Shown: positions 41,736-51,886, counted from the stretch's first letter. The stretch is DNA of 64,000 bases from Onchidella celtica (GCA_963931925.1 OZ007569.1:9266707-9330706), one strand, 5' to 3'. Translations and numbers: made by a program. The notes: a model not told the origin generated them from the sequence alone.

Positions 41736-43013
41736 TGGAACAGTCAGCTGAAAGACAGTGATACTGAAATGAATTTTATGTCCTCACAGCACTCTCATAC
41801 ATATATCAAATTCAGCTGACTACTTTATTCATTTGGTCTTTCCAGAGTTATATTTGTACCCAGGTCATTCAGCTTATTGTACTTGGAAAGTTGTGAATCA
41901 CATTTTCTAAGCTGCTTTTTGCTTATGTCTGAATTTATATTCTTATCTAAAACTTTGCCAGCAGTTTGTCAGTAAATGTACAGGTATTCAGACAAACAAC
42001 TTTGTCCTAGTGCTATGCCCAGGGGTAGAGATTTCTGTTTATAACCCAAGTAGAACCTGAAAACCCAGCCTGTTAAAGTGATAATTTGTCAGTGACATAG
42101 GAATTATGGAACCTCCAGCACACAAATGGATGTGTTACATATCTTATTTAATAGTGTCAGATTTTATATCATAATTTGGCACAGGTTTTTTGAAGGAAGT
42201 AGTCAAACATTCTGTCCAATTGGGGCTCTCACAATATGGTTGTTCATTGTATATGTGAAATTTGTATTAACCAAGTGCGGTGATATAGGCCTATTATAAA
42301 GCCACGTTATGTAAGCAGGATTATTAGATGGATCACGTACACAGACTTTCTGCTTGGCAATCCAGCACAGATCAGTGTATGAGGACTGTACTTCATAAAA
42401 GAAAAGTTTTAGAGTGTTGTGTGTTCGTTGTGTTTAAACGAATGAATTTGGTGGTTAATCATTAAAAAAAATATTTTCAAGACAGTATCTAATGCAAAAT
42501 GTCAACCAGCCTTAAATGAAATACACGGAAAATATTTAGATTATTCACAATTTTGATGACAGTTGCCATTATTGTGTAATTTTGACTTCATTGCGGCAGG
42601 ACGTATGAAAAGACTCATAGATTTTGGGAAACAGGAGTGTGTTTTTGATCGTTTTCAAATATTATTATGTAATTTGAAATTGTGTTCTTCTGTGTGTTTT
42701 TTTGTCTGATAAAGAGTTGGCAAAAGTTGACTGGTTTTTGCACATTTCATTTATTCTGAGGTTGAATATTATATGTAACTTGCAGAGCAAGATTTATCTT
42801 TATGAACTCCCTGTATGTAGTCTGCTTAATAGTACTCTACTACAGTACCCCTTGGCGGGAATGGTATTGTAGCGAACAAACACAATGAAATATTAATATT
42901 AGTCTGTCATTTTTCTATGACTGTGAGACAGGAATAGAAAGAATACATTATTTGTTTTACCTTCTCAGTGCTTGTGACAAAATGGGAAGTTTATGTTTCA
43001 TGATTGCACAGTT
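41736..43013. other. Intergenic region after ZF7
   Basis: AT-rich sequence including the presumed ZF7 3' UTR. No gene or named repeat is visible before the solo LTR. Confidence 0.5.
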
Positions 43014-43707
43014 CATGTTGTTACGAATCTGGGCTGGGTGATAGTGCCCTCCAGTGTTAGGGTTCTGGACTAAAGTCCCCTCTAGCTGTTATGAAGAGGG
43101 TCTTCTCAATGATGGTATTATGACTGCATTTAAATCGAGAGGTATTTAATATTCAATCTTTCGTACCATGCCACACACTAAGAACAATCTGAATAAGTTT
43201 CATAAACAGACCTGCAGGGCCACAAATTTAATTACATTAAATTACCCTAACAATTTTGTCTAGATCTATTACATAGTGAATACAACATCAGCAGCATCAA
43301 ATCTAAATTCAATAATATGTCACTCGAAGTCTTCTCTAGATTCCTATAATATTATGATAATTCTGACTCACTAACAATTTAAGTACTAATTATATATCTC
43401 TCAGATCTGGTCTGCCTACTATATATCAATCAATATACTAATATGGGCTCTGGCGACGATGTCATCTCAGCTATTTGTGCCTACCGCTTATAATGGATTG
43501 AGCTCGTCAATATAAACTGACGTAGCTAAGTCTAGATATCTACTCTAGGATGGGCTGGCAATTCCCAGCCTCATCCAGACAAATCAATCCCAATTCACAG
43601 ATGCGTATGCCATACATTCATACTAATTGCAAGTCAATATAAATCTTTGTCTTGCAGTCTTGGGTAGCATTCCTAATATATGCGGCAATCCTGTCCTAGT
43701 GGATAAC

Positions 43708-43908
43708 CAAAGATCTTAAAATAGTATTAACCTAGATTCCCTGGTGAGGTCACGTGACCGTACCTCAACGCTTTCGGCCATTGAGGTCAGAAACAACTCT
43801 TCCAGTTACCCTGGTTTACTTTTTCTCTCTCTCTCTCTCTGTGTCTTGTCCCTGTGGTTGCTTTTTTCGTCTCTCTCCCTCTCCTCTACATGTCTGTCTC
43901 CCCTATCT

Positions 43909-43940
<32 letters not shown>

Positions 43941-44745
43941 TCTCTCTCTCTCTGTCTTTTTTGGGGGGGGGGGGGGAGGGGGGTGTCTGTCACAGGTGGT
44001 TGGAGGCTGCTGTTGACGTAGCAAATTATGATTTTATGTAGCCATTATCATGCTTGCGCCTTATCCCCCCCCCCTCACACACTCACATGCTACTAGTGAG
44101 TGTCTGCCCATGCACTTGAGCTTCTGCTGGATCTTGATATCCGTCTGTTTATTCTATTAGAGGGGGGGGGGGGGGGGTGAGGTTGTCGATTACTTTCATT
44201 TTTTCTGATATTGTAGCTGATTTGAGGTCTTTATTTTAGGAGGTTCGCTGCCCTTGGCATTTACACCTCACTTTACTTGTTTTATTATTTCTTGTTCTGG
44301 CGGGGGGGGGGGGAGATGATATGGATAAATTTTAATCTATTAATTTCAATTTTGCCCGGGCAGCGGCCTTTCGGCCTGCTCTTTACAATTTCCAACTGCC
44401 AAGGTATCTTTAACATGCGCAACGTGCACACGAGCCCTCCGAATTTTTTCGTCCTTATCCGAGAAGACTAGGTACTCGATCCTACCCCCCAATAGGACCA
44501 GGGACTTGAAAATATGAGAAAAATCCAATTTCCAAGAACTACTCGATCCTACCCCCCAATAGGACCAGGGACTTGAAAATATGAGAAAAATCCACTTTCC
44601 AACATGCCTGCACTGCCCGGGTTTAGAACCCGGGACCCTTGGCATGAGAGGCGAGCACCTTGCCTCTAGACCACCTTGTCCCCCTACAATTTTGTAGCTG
44701 TTATGGTGGTACGTCTTATAATACCCCTCTCTCCCTCTCTCTCTC

Positions 44746-44781
<36 letters not shown>

Positions 44782-45181
44782 ACACACGTTGAAGTAAGAA
44801 TTTGCGAGTCTATCGGTCCAAGCTTCTGAGTTTCTTCTTCTAGACCTCCTTATACATGTATTAAAAACAATTGTAGGCCTACAATGTTCTCTTATTCTAG
44901 AATCTCTGACATTTTCCTGATTGTTGTAGCACTCAAGATCTACTTTTCTCGACAACGTAAAACAACACGCTAGGCTTACTATGTACTACATCGTAGGCCT
45001 ACTATCAAATTCGAGGCAAACGGTTTGTGTTTCCTATGGTAAACAGTAGCGTTGCTAGGCCGCCGCTTGGACAGCTTGACCTCAAGCCGCCATTGTTTTC
45101 GCTCTCCACGCCCGGGACGCCGCGAGCTGGTTCTCGCAGGGCGACTAGGTAATCTAGGTTAATACTATTTTAACATCTTTG
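43708..45181. mobile_element. Non-autonomous hAT-like element, 1.47 kb
   Basis: The termini CAAAGATCTTAAAATAGT and its inverted partner match over about 34 bp with two differences. The 8-bp repeat TGGATAAC flanks both ends (43700-43707 and 45182-45189). No transposase frame is present. The interior has CT-rich microsatellites (near 43820, 43915 and 44730), G runs, and a complete SINE at 44220-44691. Confidence 0.8.
44220..44691 (-). mobile_element. tRNA-derived SINE, full copy
   Basis: On the minus strand the element starts with a tRNA-like head carrying an A-box-like TGGTCTAGAGG and a B-box-like GGTTCTAAACC (complement of 44611-44684). A body containing two tandem copies of a block of about 66 bp follows, then GTTAAAGATACCTTGGCAG, a C-rich tract and the tail AATAAAGACCTC. 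TTGTAGCTG repeats on both sides (44211-44219 and 44692-44700) as a target duplication. The head would act as an RNA polymerase III promoter; movement would depend on a LINE. Confidence 0.75.
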
Positions 45182-46092
45182 TGGATAACTTATGTTCAGC
45201 TCCTCGTTCATTGTTGAGTCATCAATGGACAAACACTTACGCTTGGTCCCTGGTGTTAGAAAACCAGGGAGCGATGGACAATAGCAGTGGGCATATCTCA
45301 TTCAAGCATATGGCTTCCTCTCAAATGTCTATAGTGGACCTAGACATGACATCGAACAGACTTAGGATTCTTCAGGCAGAATCGTGCCGACGCCTGCACA
45401 GATTGGAGTTTTCTGTATGGAGTAATGGACATAGGTATGGCTACACTTTTATACTGTGCAGCCACCTGCAAACTACCGTCCAAATCCTTAGATTTGATTG
45501 GTGCATCCATGCGAGCTCATCTCGCAGTATTAATATATTCTACGTGGGAGTTGGTCACGGCCTTGTACTAAAAACAGACAAGGTCAATTTAAAATATCAA
45601 AACAATTACTGAAATCTTTAAACCCTCGTGCTTTCTACATTTTATGTACGAATTTCTGAACGCGACTAAGCGTCTTAAACTATCTATCCTTATTCACCCC
45701 TTCTCTTCCCTTCTAAGTGTTCATCAAAATCACGGGGTCGAGAATTGCACTGTCACTCCTAACTTATACATTTATTCTATCTCGCCCCACTTTCTTTCCA
45801 TCTCTAAGAAAAAGTGTTTCAAAAACAAACTGTTCACGAGAACAGTTCAAGTACAAATTACGCTGGTTATAATCAACGAGACCGTGAAAAATCAACTCCT
45901 TGCAAGTCGTGACCCAGCACGGCAATTATAGTACACTTAAACCATGACACATGTTGTATATTACTTGGCAAGGGATGATGGTAAAGGTAATTTTCATTAT
46001 ACAAGTAATAAATAGAGTTTACTTCATTATCTGCCATGGTCATGTCAACCTTCTAATTCTATGCCATTTTAAAACTGTAGTATCAGACATAC

Positions 46093-46170
46093 AGAGATAA
46101 TAATAATAATGATAATAATAATGGATAGCATTTATATAGCGTATATCCATTAAAATGCTCTTTGTAAAGA
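46093..46170. repeat. (TAA)n tract plus dispersed repeat fragment
   Basis: AATAATAATAATGATAATAA runs into GGATAGCATTTATATAGCG and AAATGCTCTTTGTAAAG. The second part resembles a dispersed motif I associate with marine invertebrate genomes. The assignment is from memory of its general form and is tentative. Confidence 0.35.
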
Positions 46171-46317
46171 TACACTTTGAAACAATTCATCACCATTTAT
46201 GTCGCCTTTCAACTTTGAAAAGATGTCACTTCTTCCAAATGCCTCCACTGTCTTGTTCACTGTCAGAGTGAGAGTCACCACTCTCTCTATTTTTTAAATA
46301 GTTTTTTGTTCACACCA

Positions 46318-46950
46318 AGATCAACCACTGGAAGATGTAGAGTCCTTCTGCTATCTTGGTAGTATCATTGACAATAAGGGAGGAACAGAGGCAGAAGTCA
46401 AAGCACGAATTGGAAAGGCACAGGCAGCTTTCACATCCTTAAGCAAGATTTGGAGAACCAAGGATATATCTCTAAAAACAAAGCTGAGGATATTCAACTC
46501 GAACGTGAAGTCAGTCCTGTTGTATGGATGTGAGACTTGGAATGCGTCCCAGGCCTGCATAAAGAGAATCCAAGTTTTCATCAACAGATGTTTGAGGAAG
46601 CTACTTAAGATCAGATGGACAGACAAGGTCAGCAATGAAATTGTTTGGAAAAGAACAAGACAGAGCCCAGTCAGAGAGGAAATTGGTAGGAGGCGATGGA
46701 GATGGATCGGCCACACTCTCAGGAGGCCAGGAAACAGCATCGCGAAGAAGGTATTGGATTGGAATCCCCAGGGCAAGAGATCAAGAGGAAGGCCGCGCGG
46801 AACGTGGAGAAGAGCCAGAGAAAATGATGTGCAACGAAGCGGAAAGACTTGGAATAATGTAAAGAGACTGGCCCATGATAGAGAGGGATGGAAAGTGTTT
46901 GTTGGTGGCCTATACCCTGATCCAGGGTGAGAAAGGCAATGGTGATGATG
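46318..46950 (+). mobile_element. 5'-truncated copy of the 28.5-31.7 kb LINE
   Basis: This is the 3' end of the same LINE, in opposite orientation to the full copy. It retains an open frame (46319-46930) for the last 203 residues, from DQPLEDVESFCYLG to the same final PDPG, with very few changes from the full copy (RQSPV for RQNPV, IAKK for ITKK). It ends in GATGATG repeats. Truncation is typical of incomplete reverse transcription. No clear target duplication was found. Confidence 0.85.
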
Positions 46951-47536
46951 AAAGAATATGGAAGGGGAAAAAAAAAATTATGCACAGGAAACACACACCT
47001 ATTTTTCTTCACTCCAGAAAGCACTTGAATTATTGTCAGAGATGAATGAAATGATATAAATTTAATACAGTTCGTACAAACTGATCAGAAGCTTGATCCG
47101 AGAGCCCCAGTGCACTGAAAAATAACAGGACAAGTGGAACACTAAAGACCACAAAAATGAAGTGTCAAATTTAGGATTACGTTTAACTTTCACCAGCCAG
47201 TGAGAATGCATAATATGAAGAATCCATTTATTTTCATGACAAAAATAAATGAAAATCTAATAAGAAGGATCAACATTAACACAAGCAGTTTTCTCTTTCG
47301 TTATAATTATCAAATTGAAATATATGCAAAAGAAAGATTTACCCATACTACTGGTACATGTAAATTTACATCATCATGACAAAGTAGAAAATAGTGGAGA
47401 CAGGACACGCCCCTATGGTTCTCCATAACATCTGTAAATTTATTGATTTGGAACTAGATGCATTTTCACTGTTTTCTAATTTTTTTGTCTTGTGAAAAAA
47501 AGACAGCTTACCTGGTGTTTTAACTTTGTGTAAGTG

Positions 47537-48131
47537 TGTAACAGCTGAGGTTGTTCTAGCACGTTATAGTAGGGGGGAGTTAGTTGATCTAACTAGAACC
47601 CTTTAGAAAACGAAACTATTACAGCTGTAGAATAAAAAACACGAGATCCGACACTCGATTAAATAATACTAAAGTTTAATAGTTGTATCTTAACAATAAA
47701 ATACTAGGAAGGCACCAGCGAACAACTGAATATCTTACGCCACACGTAAAGGAAAACTCACCTACTCACCGACCAACCACTCACATGGGTCCATATATAT
47801 AGACATTTCTACAGAAAGTTCTCGAAATAAACGTAACCTCTGCCCTCGCCCGAACACGCAAACTAACCAATCACGTATCAATACGTCACCAGGTTACATC
47901 ACTCAAGGCCAAATCTGGCGTAAACTTCTTTATATCCACAACGTTATCGAATGTTTGGGAACATACTATTTACGATCACCCAACAACTACTCACTAGGAA
48001 GGGACGGTAAGGTCACGGAGTACACTCTGGCGAACGTCAACAATTAAAGAAAAAAAGAAGTGAACACATGCTCAGTCACCAGTATAACAAGAAAAACGGG
48101 GGAGGGCAAGGGGTAGCTTGCAGATGCTACA
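47537..48131. mobile_element. Solo LTR, 595 bp
   Basis: The element starts TGTAACAGCTGAGG and ends CAGATGCTACA, with the 5-bp repeat AAGTG on both sides (47532-47536 and 48132-48136). It contains a TATA-like CATATATATAG near 47792 and an AATAAA near 47695, as expected of a promoter-bearing LTR. No coding region remains. The family is undetermined. Confidence 0.65.
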
Positions 48132-48446
48132 AAGTGTAAGGACAGTTTTATTTTTGGAAAAGCCAAGAGTTTACAAAGTGCTCTGGTCTGATATTTTGCT
48201 GCTGGCAGTGCTGTATTATTTGTAGGCCTACTATTTCCAGTTAAAATTTCAGTGCTTTGGTTAGGTATTGCTGCTATAGCTGTGTGTTACATGTAGGTAA
48301 GGGTTATATTATGCTATCCCAACAGACAACATGTTGTAGTGTGGTAACTGTGTGATATCATATAATATGATGTGTATGTATTTATATCTCATCTGTGTTC
48401 CACAATTACTCATATATATGTCATTATAATAAATAGATGTATTCAT

Positions 48447-48464
48447 TTATTTTCATATTTTCAG
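48447..48464 (+). other. Conserved 3' splice acceptor upstream of ZF8
   Basis: TTATTTTCATATTTTCAG is the same 18-base site as before ZF7. The exon continues GTGGTTCC and AGTGACACATGCT. It lies 172 bp before the ZF8 ATG. Confidence 0.65.
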
Positions 48465-48635
48465 GTGGTTCCTGGGATAGGATGAACTCGAGTGACACAT
48501 GCTCAGAAACAGGAAGGATGTGCGGATGAATTTCGAATTGAGCAACTGGCACATTTATGCAACCAGATACATGTTATTATAATGGAAACACTTATTCTTT
48601 GACATACCGTACATTTAAATTTCTTCTTGATCAGA

Positions 48636-51161
48636 ATGGAGAAAGTAATCTTCAGCAAAGAAAAAAAAACCCTAGAAGCCTCGGGAGTCGGCGGCTATTT
48701 GTTGGTAGTTCGGGATGACGAAGCCCCAAAGAAATGGCTGTTTAAGCGCAAGTTCAAAATGACATTTGTATTTGATAATAAGCAGATATCAATTCAAACA
48801 TCCCGTAACAGCTGCCAGGCTGAAGCAGGTCAGCTGGGATATGACCGGGGCGGTGTTGCCAAGGTAGAGATGTTGATAAAGGATCCAGGTAGCAGCTCGA
48901 CCACATCAAATGAACCTGTGTTGGCTAGTTCCATGCCTGACTCTTTGCCTCAAGACGATGAAAATATCTATTCTGAGTCATTGAGGCCTTTGGCGATAAT
49001 GGGAGGAAAGCACAGAATGAACGCAGGCGCCGGTGCTACTCATTTGAATGACTCACATCACAAGTTTGGTGGCAAAATCTCAGAAAACTTGCCAGGAGCA
49101 AGCAGATATTTGACAGATCAGCTATCTAAAGAAGAAATTCAGGGAACCTCTTCAGAATTTTATGATAACCAAGGTGGAGATGTTGTCTATGGAGATTTGC
49201 CATTAGGTACTGCGTTAAGTTCAGATTACCCATGTAGATTCTGTCATACGTGTTTCCCCACTGCCAAAGAACTGAAGGACCATATGAGGGATCCCAGTTA
49301 TCAGGTTGAATGTGATCGTTGTAAATTATTGTTTCCATCAAGAGGAGATCTATTTTTACATCAACTTGAAACATACGACCTTGATTTCGTAAAACAGCAT
49401 TTTCCGGAGTTTGAAAATATCGGCAAAATGGAAACGCCAAAACATGGAGGAACAATTCATTGCCCAATCTGTACTAAACCATCTTCGCCATCCAACTTTA
49501 AAGCACATATTTTATCCCAGCACTTCTCAGAGCTGTCCTATAAATGTTGTGTATGTGATAAAGCAGTCACAAATGATAAAGCTTGCTTTGGCCACTGTCG
49601 CATTCATCTGAAAGGAAACCACAGGATCATTGTTCAAGACAGGAATCTGAATAGCTCTGCCGATGCTACAGATAATGAACTCGGAAGTCAAAAATGCAAA
49701 ATGGAAGGAGAGGATTTGAGAACAACGCCAATGGGTGATGAATCTTCTGTAAAGGAAACCATATCCTCTAAAATGTTGCAGAGGAAGAGACCCATAAAAT
49801 CGCCATTACTTCAATCAAAAACTATTAGCCGCAGCAAGAAGCATTCAAATAGAGTAGATATGAAAAGTGCTAGAATGTTTATTCACCCGGACAAACTTAG
49901 TGTTGAAGTTGTGCCTGGAATAGAGACTTCATCAACTCCTCGGCATAAAAATTCACATTTCACAGAAAAGAGGTATTTCTGCCCTCATTGTCAGCAAAGC
50001 TTCAGAACACCTGTGAAATTTCAAGCTCATAGAAAGGCCCCTAATCTCAACCTGAAATGTTCTTTGTGTGATGTCATTCTGGCTTCTCGTGCTAATCTTC
50101 TCATACATGAGCAGGAAGTCCACAACCTTCATTCTAATGTAAGTGCTCAGTCAGAGGCAGAATCAGCACTTGTTCCAGATAAAGTGGCAACAGGTAAAAT
50201 GGAACAAAATGCAAATAGAATCAAAAGTAGACAGTACGTTTTGTGTCCTGTTTGTTCTTTGGAAATCACAAGACCAAAACTTCTTTATCATGTAATGAGG
50301 TCACATACAGGAGAATATCCTCTAAGCTGCTGTGTCTGTCATTTACAGTTCTCTAGTCAGGACATGTTGGCAACTCACTACAACAAACATTCTAAAGCAT
50401 CTGGGAATGAAAAAATTCAAATAAGAAAGAGAATAAGAAAACCTCAACCAAAACTAGGCATCTTCACATGTAAAAACTGCTCCGAGGTATTTCATTCAAA
50501 AAGTCAACTTCACAGACATAGTGCACAGCATAGGACTGTTTGTGTGTTCTGTAATGAAGATTTCCAACTCGTCAAGCTGGTGGAAGAACATTATGAACAA
50601 GAACATTTTGACCAACTCTTGGATTGTAGTTTCTGTGACAAGAAACTCCCAACCAAGGAGAAACTGCGAATCCATGAACGCAACCATAAATTCGCTAAGC
50701 CTAAACCTTGTCACAAATGTGGTGCTATGGTCACACGCCTGAAGGAGCACATGAAAAAACTGCATTCTGAACCAGGACCGCAAATGGCTTGTGTAATTTG
50801 TGGTATGAAGTTCAAAACTGCATCTGCCCTGGAAAGACATCAAAGAAATGCTCACAGTGACCCAGACAAACAAAATTCATTCAGCTGTCCCAAATGTCAG
50901 AAAATGTTTGCAACACGTGACCGTATGTCAAACCACGTGAAGAAAATGCACATTAACAATAAGATTTTTCAGTGTGAAATATGTGGGAAACGATGCACTC
51001 AGAAATTTAATCTACGTGTTCACATGCGCAGCCACTCAAACCAAACATTTTTCACTTGTGAACTATGTGGACAAGGGTTTAAGTATAAAGCTTCGTTACA
51101 AGGACACATGCAGTCTAAGCATAATGTGCCAGTGCCTGGGAAATTGCCAGTCATTAATTAG
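48636..51161 (+). CDS. C2H2 zinc-finger protein ZF8 with duplicated finger block
   Basis: An 841-residue probable nuclear DNA-binding protein, the closest paralogue of ZF7. Residues 1-50 carry the family module (LEASGVGGYLLVVRDDEAP, then FKMTFVFD). Sixteen finger motifs start at about residue 198. The two four-finger blocks begin with half fingers ending RDPSYQVEC and RKAPNLNLKC (second block at about 447). The twelfth finger is the shortened one (CHKCGAMVTRLKEH). The linker between blocks has KLSVEVVP, as in ZF7. The frame opens three codons earlier at a TTG, but the ATG at 48636 matches the ZF7 start. Contact positions differ from ZF7 in some fingers, for example Gln for Glu at -1 of the penultimate finger. 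Confidence 0.9.
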   Translation: MEKVIFSKEKKTLEASGVGGYLLVVRDDEAPKKWLFKRKFKMTFVFDNKQISIQTSRNSCQAEAGQLGYDRGGVAKVEMLIKDPGSSSTTSNEPVLASSMPDSLPQDDENIYSESLRPLAIMGGKHRMNAGAGATHLNDSHHKFGGKISENLPGASRYLTDQLSKEEIQGTSSEFYDNQGGDVVYGDLPLGTALSSDYPCRFCHTCFPTAKELKDHMRDPSYQVECDRCKLLFPSRGDLFLHQLETYDLDFVKQHFPEFENIGKMETPKHGGTIHCPICTKPSSPSNFKAHILSQHFSELSYKCCVCDKAVTNDKACFGHCRIHLKGNHRIIVQDRNLNSSADATDNELGSQKCKMEGEDLRTTPMGDESSVKETISSKMLQRKRPIKSPLLQSKTISRSKKHSNRVDMKSARMFIHPDKLSVEVVPGIETSSTPRHKNSHFTEKRYFCPHCQQSFRTPVKFQAHRKAPNLNLKCSLCDVILASRANLLIHEQEVHNLHSNVSAQSEAESALVPDKVATGKMEQNANRIKSRQYVLCPVCSLEITRPKLLYHVMRSHTGEYPLSCCVCHLQFSSQDMLATHYNKHSKASGNEKIQIRKRIRKPQPKLGIFTCKNCSEVFHSKSQLHRHSAQHRTVCVFCNEDFQLVKLVEEHYEQEHFDQLLDCSFCDKKLPTKEKLRIHERNHKFAKPKPCHKCGAMVTRLKEHMKKLHSEPGPQMACVICGMKFKTASALERHQRNAHSDPDKQNSFSCPKCQKMFATRDRMSNHVKKMHINNKIFQCEICGKRCTQKFNLRVHMRSHSNQTFFTCELCGQGFKYKASLQGHMQSKHNVPVPGKLPVIN

Positions 51162-51772
51162 AGGAATTGGCAACTGAAAATTTATTAGAAATAGCATGAT
51201 TGGTTCCATGTGTATACATGTGTAATTTGTGTAGTTCTTCATTTCTTCTCCTGACCAAAAGGCATTATCAAATTTTGAAGCATATGATGTTCTGTGACTG
51301 AGATCTTCCACACTAGACACTTTTTTTTTTACTAGTTAAATCATTGCTTACCTCATTAGAGTGTCACATCTCTGACCATGAAATGTGTCGATAATGAAAG
51401 TAAAATACATCATGTATTGTTTGATTCAGATTGTACAAGCTCACCTCAGCCACTCTGTTTATTGTGTAAATTTAGGCATGCGCCAGCCTCAGAGGAAAGA
51501 TGCACACAATTCTATATCGTCACTGCTCTACGATAACGGTGTATGTCAGATTAATGCCAAATAGGCAACTGATAGTTCACTGCATTCCTGAGCATTAGGT
51601 CTATCAGATAATGCATGTATTGTAAAATGCGCGTATAGGAAAATGTAATGATCCAGTAGAATCATAATGACATAAGTCACCAAGTGACAGGAAAAGAAAC
51701 AGTTCTCAAAAGTATCAAAGATGTCATATGCCATTAGTGTAGAGCAGGCACCCTAATATATTATACATGTAA
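51162..51772. other. Region between ZF8 and the DIRS element
   Basis: Presumed 3' UTR and intergenic sequence with no recognised feature. An AATAAA occurs at the DIRS border near 51779 and could in principle terminate ZF8 transcripts. Confidence 0.45.
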
Positions 51773-51886
51773 ATTATAATAAACAAGCGAGCCACTTACC
51801 TGGTGAAGCTTGTTTGTGATCTAACCGATATACTCATCAGGAACGGAGGGTCAAAATGAGAGGCCGGTGTCCTACATTTCATCCAC
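51773..51886. repeat. DIRS right terminus: 85-bp extension plus 29-bp ITR
   Basis: Positions 51773-51857 are the right-end extension, whose inverted copy lies in the internal complementary region at 51970-52054 with one mismatch. Positions 51858-51886 (GAGAGGCCGGTGTCCTACAT, then TTCATCCAC) are the inverted terminal repeat shared with the left end. Confidence 0.85.

Larger units (their letters stand above)
43019..45949. mobile_element. Solo LTR interrupted by a hAT-like element
   Basis: The segment begins TGTTACGAATCTGGGC and ends AAACCATGACA, the TG...CA form of retroviral-type long terminal repeats. CATGT occurs directly before it (43014-43018) and after it (45950-45954), a 5-bp target duplication. 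Without the inserted DNA element the LTR is about 1.45 kb. No internal retrotransposon coding region is present, so it is a solo LTR left by recombination. The superfamily and orientation are not determined. The open frame at 45181-45612 lies within it and is not a gene. Confidence 0.6.

Noticed and set aside
43744..44041. Ser/Leu-rich open frames
   Set aside because: They are translations of CT microsatellites within the hAT-like element.
45181..45612. 143-codon open frame
   Set aside because: It starts at a GTG formed by the hAT end and its target duplication and lies inside the solo LTR. No protein similarity recognised.
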